Shown here: positions 17,154 to 23,521 of the stretch, piece after piece
Layout: the number at the start of each line of letters is the position of its first letter
Position numbering within the stretch: the stretch's first letter is position 1
Assembly (NCBI GenBank): GCA_021808445.1
Contig: JAKBBP010000007.1
Location: 1 to 64,000, forward strand
Direction of reading: 5' to 3'
DNA from: Pseudomonadota bacterium
Lineage (GTDB): Bacteria; Pseudomonadota; Gammaproteobacteria; Burkholderiales; Burkholderiaceae_C
Length of the DNA stretch: 64,000 bases
Translations under genes and position numbers: made by a program
The notes under the pieces: model-generated
What the model was told of the DNA's origin: nothing
What the model saw: only the letters and a program-made list of their open reading frames with translations
Databases searched by the model: none

Positions 17154-18571
17154 ACACGCCCGCACCGCCGTCCCCCGGAAACGGGTTGCAGGGCACCGAA
17201 GAGGTCCTGTACGAGGCGCGCAGGAAGATCTACGCGCGCTCGGTCACCGGCTTTTTCGCGCGTTGGCGCGTGGCCATGGTCTGGATCACGCAGATCGTGT
17301 TCTACGGCCTGCCGTGGCTGCGCTGGGACCAGCGCCAGGCCATGCTGCTGGACCTGGTGCACCGCAAGTTCTACTTTTTCAGCCTCATCCTGTGGCCCCA
17401 GGACGTGATCTTCCTGGCCCTGCTGCTGATCATCTCGGCCTACGGGCTGTTCCTGTTCACGGCCATCGCCGGGCGACTGTTCTGCGGCTATGCCTGTCCG
17501 CAGACGGTGTACACCCAGATCTTCATGTGGATCGAGCACTGGGTGGAAGGGGACCGCCTGGCGCGCATTCGCCTGGATTCGCAGCCCATGAGTGCGCGCA
17601 AGCTGGCGCGCAAGTCCGCCAAGCACGCGCTGTGGATCGGCGTGGCGCTGTGGACCGGCTTCACCTTCGTGGGCTATTTCACGCCCATCCGCACCCTGGT
17701 CCACGAGGTGCTGACCTTCGGGCTGGGGGGCTGGGAGACCTTCTGGATCCTGTTCTACGGGTTCGCCACCTACGGCAACGCGGGGTTCATGCGCGAACAG
17801 GTGTGCAAGTACATGTGTCCCTACGCGCGCTTCCAGTCCGTGATGTTCGATCGGGACACGCTGATCGTCACCTATGACCCCGAGCGCGGCGAGCCGCGCG
17901 GCAAGCGCCGGCGCGAACTGCCGGCGCGCGCGCAAGGCAAGGGCGACTGCGTGGATTGCTCGATCTGCGTCCAGGTATGCCCGACGGGCATCGATATCCG
18001 CGAGGGCCTGCAGTACATGTGCATCGGCTGCGGAGCCTGTGCCGACGCCTGCGACCAGGTCATGGACAAGATGAACACCCCGCGCGGACTCATCCGCTAT
18101 TCCAGCGAGAACGCGCTGGAGGGGCACTGGAGCCGGCGCCAGCAGTGGGCGCACCTGCTGCGCCCGCGCATCCTGATCTACAGCGCCATCCTGGTGGCCA
18201 TGGTGAGCCTGTTCGTGGGGGGCCTGGCCATGCGCCAGACGGTCAAGCTCGACGTCATGCGGGATCGTCGCGTGCTGGCCCGCGAAATCCCTGGCGGGCT
18301 CCTGGAAAACGTGTACCAGATCCAGCTGATGAACGCCTCGGACACGCCGCGCCGCATGCGCTTTGACGTGCAGGGACCGCCCGGCCTGGTGGTGGTGAGT
18401 CCGAAACAGGGCATCGAGCTGGCGGCCTCCAGCAACGTGCTGCATCCGCTGGAGCTGGCGATTCCGACCGACGGCGCACGCAGCGGGGTCTACCACGTGG
18501 AGATCACCGCGCGCAGCGAGGGCGCGAATCCCGTGAGCGTGCACCATGACAGCACCTTCATCGTCCCCTGA
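17150..18571 (+). CDS. ccoG: cbb3 oxidase assembly ferredoxin CcoG (RdxA/FixG)
   Basis: A 473-residue membrane protein with about five helices and two ferredoxin-type [4Fe-4S] motifs, CVDCSICVQVCPTG and CIGCGACADACDQ, near residues 265-300. The N-terminal helices hold a Cys motif FCGYACPQTVYTQIFMWIE typical of the family. The C-terminal domain is an Ig-like fold (IG-FixG). CcoG reduces Cu(II) to Cu(I) for delivery to the oxidase. The start overlaps the ccoP stop; the end overlaps ccoH by 26 bp. All expected motifs are intact. Confidence 0.95.
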   Translation: MNTPAPPSPGNGLQGTEEVLYEARRKIYARSVTGFFARWRVAMVWITQIVFYGLPWLRWDQRQAMLLDLVHRKFYFFSLILWPQDVIFLALLLIISAYGLFLFTAIAGRLFCGYACPQTVYTQIFMWIEHWVEGDRLARIRLDSQPMSARKLARKSAKHALWIGVALWTGFTFVGYFTPIRTLVHEVLTFGLGGWETFWILFYGFATYGNAGFMREQVCKYMCPYARFQSVMFDRDTLIVTYDPERGEPRGKRRRELPARAQGKGDCVDCSICVQVCPTGIDIREGLQYMCIGCGACADACDQVMDKMNTPRGLIRYSSENALEGHWSRRQQWAHLLRPRILIYSAILVAMVSLFVGGLAMRQTVKLDVMRDRRVLAREIPGGLLENVYQIQLMNASDTPRRMRFDVQGPPGLVVVSPKQGIELAASSNVLHPLELAIPTDGARSGVYHVEITARSEGANPVSVHHDSTFIVP

Positions 18572-18785
18572 GCCGGGCCGCGCGGCGCCACCCGGCGCGG
18601 CACGCGCCTGGTGGCGCGTGCCCGTGCTGTGGCTGCTGATCGGACTGTTCGGCGCGGTGCTGGCGGCCAGCGTGGTCACGGTGCTGATCGCGCGACACGC
18701 TGCCGACGAGGAGATGGATGCGCCGGCGCGTCTGGCCCCGATCGTGCCGCCTGCCGCCAGCGCATCGAAGGCCTCTCGCATCTGA
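18546..18785 (+). CDS. ccoH: Short CcoH/FixH-like cbb3 assembly protein
   Basis: A 79-residue protein with one membrane helix at about residues 25-48 (PVLWLLIGLFGAVLAASVVTVL). FixH/CcoH proteins interact with the oxidase during assembly and are normally about 150-170 residues with a periplasmic domain after the helix; here only about 30 residues follow it. The position after ccoG with a 26-bp overlap supports the identity. It may be a minimal CcoH or a C-terminally shortened one. The reading frame is intact, and no frameshifted continuation was recognised downstream. Confidence 0.65.
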   Translation: MTAPSSSPEPGRAAPPGAARAWWRVPVLWLLIGLFGAVLAASVVTVLIARHAADEEMDAPARLAPIVPPAASASKASRI

Positions 18786-18843
18786 TCCGGAGTGGACTCA
18801 TCCGTCTCGCGGCCGATCCTGCCGCGCATCGAGGAGACCGAGC

Positions 18844-19143
18844 ATGCGTCGTTGCGATGCCGATTACCTGCGCGCCCTGTGGCCCGCCTTCCTGGTTGCC
18901 CTGGCGGCCAGCGGGGTGATGTTCAGCGCGCTGGACCCCGTGCACCACGCCCCCACGGCGCTTGCGCATTGGCCGCCGGCCCTGCTGTATTCCCTGGGTT
19001 TTTTCGGCCAGTGGCTGGCCTGCTGGACCGCCAGCGCCCTCAACCTGTGGCTGCTGGCTCGGCGCCCGCCGGGCGCGGGCGACGTGTTCGAGGACCGCAG
19101 CGATCCGCAGGCCCCGGCGCCGGGCTTCAGGCCTCGCGGTTGA
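18844..19143 (+). CDS. Small membrane protein of unknown function in the cco locus
   Basis: A 99-residue protein with two predicted helices: YLRALWPAFLVALAASGVMF (about 7-26) and PPALLYSLGFFGQWLACWTA (about 42-62), linked by a short loop with ALDPVHHAPTAL. GGAG stands 7 nt before the ATG at 18844. The role is unknown; the place after ccoH suggests a helper of the oxidase. The 3' end overlaps the 3' end of fnr on the other strand by 17 bp (19127-19143). Upstream in-frame starts are rejected because they run through non-conserved Arg-rich sequence. Confidence 0.75.
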   Translation: MRRCDADYLRALWPAFLVALAASGVMFSALDPVHHAPTALAHWPPALLYSLGFFGQWLACWTASALNLWLLARRPPGAGDVFEDRSDPQAPAPGFRPRG

Positions 19144-19864
19144 GCAATTCGGCGAGCCCGTCGCGGTTGGTGATGCGCACCTGGCGCTGCGCCACGTGAA
19201 CCAGCCCGGCCTGGTGGAAGCGCGACATCAGCCGGCTGACCGTCTCCAGCTTCAGGCCCAGGTAGCTGCCGATTTCCTCGCGGCTCATGCGAAGCACGAA
19301 TTCGTCGGGGGACAATCCACGGGCCTTGTAGCGTTCGGACAGATCGAGCAGGAAGCGGGCCAGGCGCTCGTCGGCCTGCATGCTTCCCAGCACGAACTGG
19401 TCCTGCTGCGCGCGCGCCAGGCGGTTGCCGATCAGGCAGTGGATCTGGTGCTGCAGCGTGGGCAGCTCGCGCGCGCTGTTCTCGAGCACGCGCACGTCGA
19501 TCTCGCAGGCCTCGCTGTCTTCCAGGGCCACGGCCTCGGTCATGTAGATGCGGGTGGAGAAGCCCTCCAGGCCCATCATCTCCCCGGGAACGTGAAAACC
19601 CACGATCTGCTGGCGCCCGTCGGGGCTGCTCACCATGGATTTGAAGGAGCCCGCGTGGACCGAATAGACCTTGTCCATGGGCTGTCCCCCTTCGAACAGG
19701 CGTTCGCCCTTGGTCACGCGAACGGTGTTCTGCATGATGTCGCGCATGCGCTCCATCTGGTCCGCGGGCAGGGAGATGGGCAGGCAGAACCGGCTCTGGA
19801 AGCAGACGTCGCAGGGGTGCGGCTTGTCCATGCGATGGACGGTGGCGGCGGGGGTCAGCTTCAT
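19127..19864 (-). CDS. fnr: Oxygen-sensing transcription regulator of the FNR/Anr family
   Basis: A 245-residue CRP/FNR-type activator. Cluster ligands are C18, C21 and C27 (PHPCDVCFQSRFC) plus C120 (SEACEID), equivalent to the four cysteines that hold the oxygen-labile [4Fe-4S] cluster in FNR. A cyclic-nucleotide-binding-like fold is followed by a helix-turn-helix with E207-T-V-S210-R211, the same residues that read TTGAT half sites in E. coli FNR. It is the probable regulator of the two FNR boxes upstream of ccoI and ccoN. An internal ATG (codon 12) is an alternative start that keeps all cysteines. No strong Shine-Dalgarno is seen. Confidence 0.95.
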   Translation of the reverse strand: MKLTPAATVHRMDKPHPCDVCFQSRFCLPISLPADQMERMRDIMQNTVRVTKGERLFEGGQPMDKVYSVHAGSFKSMVSSPDGRQQIVGFHVPGEMMGLEGFSTRIYMTEAVALEDSEACEIDVRVLENSARELPTLQHQIHCLIGNRLARAQQDQFVLGSMQADERLARFLLDLSERYKARGLSPDEFVLRMSREEIGSYLGLKLETVSRLMSRFHQAGLVHVAQRQVRITNRDGLAELLNREA

Positions 19865-19923
19865 GATTTTTGCCCGAAAGGTTATTGTTTTTCTTATATC
19901 ACGGAAAGTGGAGGAATTTCCTG
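19865..19923. promoter_or_regulatory. Divergent promoter region between fnr and the TauE/SafE-like gene
   Basis: A 59-bp AT-rich gap in GC-rich surroundings. TATATC (about 19896-19901) can serve as a plus-strand -10 element and AACAATA (minus strand) as one for fnr. No FNR box was found here, so autoregulation is not supported by the sequence. Confidence 0.4.
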
Positions 19924-20700
19924 ATGCACGTCAGTCTTTTTCTCACATTGTTACTGATGGGTCTGACGGGGGGCTTGCATTGCGCAGCCATGTGTGGCGG
20001 ATTGGTCGTCGCGGGCGAGCGCGCCATGCTGCCGTCCGGCGCAACCGGGGGCCTGGCCGGAGCACGGGAACAGGTGCTCTGGCCCGCCAGGCGTCTGCTC
20101 TGGCGCTCGGCCCAACTGCAGCTGGGCCGGGTACTCACCTACGGCGTGCTCGGCCTGGTGGCAGGTGCGATCGGCTCCGGACTGTGGGCGGTGCAGCTGC
20201 GACCGCTGCAGCTGTTTTTGTATTTCCTGGGAAACGCTGTGCTGGCAGCCAGTGGAATCTGGCTGGTCCTGGCCGGGTTGCGTCGCGAAGGCTCCCTGCA
20301 GGCGCCCCATTTTGCCTGGGCCGCGGTGCTGCGTACCCGGCTGGGAGAGGTCGGGGCGCGCGCGCTGCGCGGCTTGCTGCCCCTGGATAGCCTGCCGCGG
20401 CGCCTGGGCGCGGGGCTGCTGTGGGGCCTGCTGCCCTGCGGACTGGTGTACTCGGCGCTTTCGCTGGCCCTGCTCAGCGCAAGCGCGCCGGGCGGCGCCC
20501 TGGGCATGCTGGCCTTCGGGGTCGGCACGCTCCCGCATATGCTGCTGGCCGGGCACCTGTTGCGCAGGTTCAGCCAGCGCGCCACCGCGCGCGCCGCGCG
20601 CCTGGGCGCCGGTGGCGTGCTGCTCGCCTTCGCCCTGTGGGGGCTCTGGCGCCTTGCGCAGGCTGGAGGCCCAGGGGCCTTGCACGGCTACTGTGCGTGA
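19924..20700 (+). CDS. TauE/SafE (DsbD_2-like) family membrane protein
   Basis: A 258-residue inner-membrane protein with about six helices. The first helix ends in GLTGGLHCAAMCGGLV; the H-C-x2-M-C-G-G motif is a hallmark of this group, often found beside cbb3 oxidase and fnr genes, and could bind a metal such as copper. A second motif, GLLPCGLVYSAL, occurs near residue 169. Public annotation usually calls such genes sulfite exporter family, but the role here may be metal handling for the oxidase. GGAGGA precedes the ATG at 19924 by 8 nt; an upstream in-frame ATG (19870) lies inside the promoter region. Confidence 0.8.
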   Translation: MHVSLFLTLLLMGLTGGLHCAAMCGGLVVAGERAMLPSGATGGLAGAREQVLWPARRLLWRSAQLQLGRVLTYGVLGLVAGAIGSGLWAVQLRPLQLFLYFLGNAVLAASGIWLVLAGLRREGSLQAPHFAWAAVLRTRLGEVGARALRGLLPLDSLPRRLGAGLLWGLLPCGLVYSALSLALLSASAPGGALGMLAFGVGTLPHMLLAGHLLRRFSQRATARAARLGAGGVLLAFALWGLWRLAQAGGPGALHGYCA

Positions 20701-20784
20701 CCGCGAGGCCGCCGGGCCGGGCCCGCGCCTTGCCTGCGCCCCGAACCGGCCCAGCGAAATGACAGGTATTTACGGGACAGGACC

Positions 20785-21330
20785 CTAGCCCACGTCGAAG
20801 GTCTGCAGCGCCCAGCCGCGGCCGGCGCGCTGATCATCGAAATAGCGCCGCAGGGTCTCCGCCACGGCCCGGAAGGCGATCTGGTCCCAAGGCACTTCCC
20901 CGGCTCCGAACAGTGCCGCCTCCAGGGTTTCCGGGCCGGGATCCCAGCTGGGCTCGAGCAGGCGCGCCCGATACAGAAGATAGACCTGGCTGACCGGGCG
21001 CACGTTGACCACGCTGTACAGGCCGTCGAGTTCCACGCGGGCGCCGGCTTCCTCCTCGGTTTCCCGCAGCGCCCCCTGTTCGGTGGTCTCGTCCAGCTCC
21101 ATGAATCCGGCCGGCAGGGTCCACAGGCCGTGGCGCGGCTCGATGGCGCGCCGGCACAGGAGCACCTTGTCCCGCCACACCGGCAGCGTACCGACGATGT
21201 TCCGCGGGTTCTCGTACTGGATGTGGGAGCAGGCGATGCAAACCGCCCGGGTGTGGGTGTCACCTTCCGGCACCCGGTGCTCGACCGGTGCGCCGCAAAG
21301 ATTGCAATGGTGGATCGATACGCGTTGCAT
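20785..21330 (-). CDS. NUDIX hydrolase with N-terminal zinc ribbon
   Basis: A 181-residue cytoplasmic hydrolase. The N-terminus has a zinc ribbon, C9-x2-C12 and C31-x2-C34, as in NADH pyrophosphatases. The NUDIX box lies at 75-96: G75-x5-E81-x7-R89-E90-x2-E93-E94-x-G96. It probably hydrolyses a nucleoside diphosphate linked to another moiety, such as an ADP-sugar or dinucleotide; the precise substrate is unknown. It starts at the ATG whose upstream bases include an AT-rich GTCAAAATACAAGTC, a possible promoter, and is convergent with the TauE-like gene. Confidence 0.9.
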   Translation of the reverse strand: MQRVSIHHCNLCGAPVEHRVPEGDTHTRAVCIACSHIQYENPRNIVGTLPVWRDKVLLCRRAIEPRHGLWTLPAGFMELDETTEQGALRETEEEAGARVELDGLYSVVNVRPVSQVYLLYRARLLEPSWDPGPETLEAALFGAGEVPWDQIAFRAVAETLRRYFDDQRAGRGWALQTFDVG

Positions 21331-21453
21331 GACTTGTATTTTGACAGGCTCCGAGCGGATTGCGCCCGGCATGCGCCGGTGCCGCCCCGTATCATGCCGG
21401 CTTCGATCCGGCGGTCCTGGCATCGGCCGGGCCGCGCGGTGCGTCCATCGCCC

Positions 21454-22548
21454 ATGCCAACCGTCTCCATTCCCGCCCTGGGCCTGCAGTTGCAGGCCGA
21501 AGCCGACGAGAACCTGCTGAAGGTCCTGCGTCGTCACCGAGTGCCCATCGGCTGGTCCTGCAGGCGCGGGGAGTGCGGGAGCTGCAAATGCGTGCTGGAG
21601 CGCGGCGAGGTGGACCTGCGCGGCTACCAGCCTGGCGCGCTGCCGGCCTCGCAGCGTGAGCAGGGAATCATCCTGGCCTGCAGCAGCCGCATCGTCGGCG
21701 ATGTACAACTGGGGCTTGTGGACACCGACGATTACATCGAACACCCACTTCGCAGCCTCGCCTGCCGCGTGCTTTGGCTGCGCGAGCTGGCGCCGGAGAT
21801 CTTTGCGCTGCGCCTGCGCATCGTCGCCGACCTGGCGCAGGGCAGCGAGGATGCGAGCGCGGGCGGGCCGTTCCTTTTCTCGGCCGGGCAGTATGCGCAC
21901 CTGCGGGCGCGCGATGCCCGCGGCGAGTGGATCGGGCGCGACTTCTCCATGGCCGGCACCCCCGTCGAGGCCGAATACGATGGAGAACTCGAATTCCACA
22001 TCCGGCGGACTCCCGCCGGCTCCTTCAGCGGCTTGCTCGGCGCGACGATCCTCGAAGGCACCGAACTGCACCTGGAAGGCCCGATGGGCAGGGCCTATTT
22101 CCGCCCCCGTCACGAAGGGCCGGTGTACGCGGTCTCCGCGGGGACCGGCCTGGGGCCGATGCTCTCGGTGGTGCAGACCGCGCTGGACAACGGGAAGACC
22201 GATCCGGTGGTGCTGTATGCGGGATTTCGCAACGTGTCCGAGGTCTATGGTCTTGAGCGCATGGAGCAGATGGCGCGCCGCCATCCCAACTTCCAGGCCC
22301 ATGTGGTGGTGGAGTTCGACGCGCCCGGTGGCCTGCGCGGGGGCCGCGTGGGCGACGCCCTGTTTGCCGACGTGAAGGACTTTCAGGACGCCAAGGCGTA
22401 CCTGGCGGGCTCGCCCGCGATGGTCGAGGCCGTGAGCGCCGAGTTGCTGGCCCGTGGCCTGCCGATGCGCGACGTGCATGCCGATGCCTTCTACGCACCG
22501 GCGCCCGAGGCCTTCCCGGCCGGGCAGGCGGGCCTCGCGCGGGGCTGA
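21454..22548 (+). CDS. [2Fe-2S] ferredoxin/flavin NAD(P)H oxidoreductase (AscD/CDP-glucoseen reductase-like)
   Basis: A 364-residue electron-transfer enzyme. An N-terminal plant-type ferredoxin has C36-x4-C41-x2-C44 and C76. It is followed by an FAD domain with the motif RDFSMAG (equivalent to RxYS) near residue 167 and an NAD(P) domain with AVSAGTGLGPMLSVVQ near residue 227. The ferredoxin-first order matches CDP-6-deoxy-delta-3,4-glucoseen reductase and several oxygenase reductases. The partner is unknown because no oxygenase component adjoins it. Start ATG 21454 gives a ferredoxin with a normal N-terminus; no strong ribosome site is seen. It is divergent from the NUDIX gene. Confidence 0.88.
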   Translation: MPTVSIPALGLQLQAEADENLLKVLRRHRVPIGWSCRRGECGSCKCVLERGEVDLRGYQPGALPASQREQGIILACSSRIVGDVQLGLVDTDDYIEHPLRSLACRVLWLRELAPEIFALRLRIVADLAQGSEDASAGGPFLFSAGQYAHLRARDARGEWIGRDFSMAGTPVEAEYDGELEFHIRRTPAGSFSGLLGATILEGTELHLEGPMGRAYFRPRHEGPVYAVSAGTGLGPMLSVVQTALDNGKTDPVVLYAGFRNVSEVYGLERMEQMARRHPNFQAHVVVEFDAPGGLRGGRVGDALFADVKDFQDAKAYLAGSPAMVEAVSAELLARGLPMRDVHADAFYAPAPEAFPAGQAGLARG

Positions 22549-22559
22549 GCGGCCTGCAG

Positions 22560-22587
22560 GGGACACGCGTCGAGGGTGGGTTACAAT
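22560..22587 (+). promoter_or_regulatory. Candidate promoter for scpB-rluB
   Basis: GGGACA (22560-22565) and TACAAT (22582-22587) are spaced by 16 bp. The -10 box differs from TATAAT at one base, while the -35 box is weak. If correct, the transcript has a leader of about 255 nt before scpB, including the small ORF at 22711. The rest of the 302-bp gap after the oxidoreductase gene shows nothing else recognisable. Confidence 0.45.
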
Positions 22588-22710
22588 TCGATCGCATCGT
22601 TGTGCCGGAGCAGTCCGCCCGACCGCCGTGAACCGGCCAGGGCGAACCGGCTCGACGCCCGGCACGGCCGCCGGCGCAAGCCTGGCAAAGCCTGATTGCG
22701 AAGCGGCCCG

Positions 22711-22854
22711 ATGCCGGTGCGTGCCCCCGACGCGTGCGCGATGGTGCCGCGGGTCCTGGTGCCAGGGGGCGCGGCGCATGTCGAATGCATGTCGGACACC
22801 GGCTCGGGAGGGCCGGTCGTGGCGCACCCTGCGCGCGAACCCTTTCACGAATGA
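22711..22854 (+). CDS. Possible 47-codon leader ORF coupled to scpB
   Basis: An ORF from ATG 22711 to TGA 22854 overlaps the scpB start by the four bases ATGA, the usual sign of translational coupling. About four fifths of its third codon positions are G or C, as in real genes of this genome. The product (starting [15 protein letters not shown] and ending [10 protein letters not shown]) matches no family I know, has no membrane segment, and there is no clear Shine-Dalgarno. It could be a real small protein, a leader peptide, or chance. Confidence 0.3.
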   Translation: MPVRAPDACAMVPRVLVPGGAAHVECMSDTGSGGPVVAHPAREPFHE

Positions 22855-23513
22855 ACACTGCATGGGCCAAGCGGGTCCTCGAGACCGCGCTGTTGTGTGC
22901 CACCCAGGCCTTGAGTCTCGCTGCGCTGCGCGGTCTGTTCGACGACCAGCTCGAGGCGGAGACGGTGCGCGCCTTGCTCGCGGAGTTGCAGCAGGACTGG
23001 CGCGACCGTGGGGTCGAGTTGCGCGAGGTCGTCGGCGGCTGGCGTTTCCAGAGCCGCGAGGACATGCAGCCCTATCTCCAGCGCCTGAATCCGGAGCGGC
23101 CGCCACGCTACTCCCGGGCGGTGCAGGAAACCCTGGCCATCATCGCGCACCGCCAGCCGGTGACCCGCGGCGACATCGAGGACATTCGCGGAGTCAGTGT
23201 GAATGCGCAGGTTCTCCGGCAACTCGAGGATCGCGGCTGGATCGAGGCCATCGGTCACCGCGAGGGGCCGGGTCGCCCGGTGCTGTTCGCGACCACGCGC
23301 CAGTTCCTGGACGACCTGGGCCTGCGCGCGCTGGCCGAGCTCGAGGAGCCGGCCAGTGACGCGGTGGACCCGAAGCAGATCGAACTGCTGGTGGGCGGTG
23401 CCGCAGCCGACGCACCCGACGCACCAGACGCACCCGACGCACCAGACGCACCAGACGCACCAGACGCACCAGACGCACCCGGGGAGCCGCCCGCACCGGC
23501 GTTCCCGGGCTGA
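22851..23513 (+). CDS. scpB: Segregation and condensation protein ScpB
   Basis: A 220-residue kleisin-complex subunit. ScpB dimers bind ScpA and SMC or MksB-type ATPases to compact and segregate the chromosome. Two winged-helix domains are visible; the second contains [20 protein letters not shown] and [20 protein letters not shown], the best conserved part. scpA is not nearby. The C-terminus ends in eight Asp-Ala-Pro repeats encoded by a 9-bp tandem repeat, giving a long acidic flexible tail. The start ATG at 22851 follows a short upstream ORF with ATGA overlap. It lies 8 bp before rluB and is almost certainly cotranscribed, as in many bacteria. Confidence 0.93.
   Translation: MNTAWAKRVLETALLCATQALSLAALRGLFDDQLEAETVRALLAELQQDWRDRGVELREVVGGWRFQSREDMQPYLQRLNPERPPRYSRAVQETLAIIAHRQPVTRGDIEDIRGVSVNAQVLRQLEDRGWIEAIGHREGPGRPVLFATTRQFLDDLGLRALAELEEPASDAVDPKQIELLVGGAAADAPDAPDAPDAPDAPDAPDAPDAPGEPPAPAFPG
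23409..23480 (+). repeat. 9-bp tandem repeat (eight units) in scpB
   Basis: Eight contiguous copies of GACGCACCM (M is A or C) from 23409 to 23480; units differ only in the last base. Each encodes Asp-Ala-Pro. Because the unit is a multiple of three, slippage would change tail length without breaking the frame. It has no spacers, so it is not a CRISPR. Confidence 0.95.
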
Positions 23514-23521
23514 ATCGACCC

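Noticed and set aside
19865-19923. FNR box for fnr autoregulation
   Set aside because: No TTGAT-N4-ATCAA-like element is present in the 59-bp gap.
21454-22548. A reductase component of a local oxygenase
   Set aside because: No oxygenase gene is adjacent, so the partner cannot be named.
23409-23480. Repeat array as a CRISPR
   Set aside because: Units are 9 bp, contiguous, without spacers, and encode DAP in frame with scpB.
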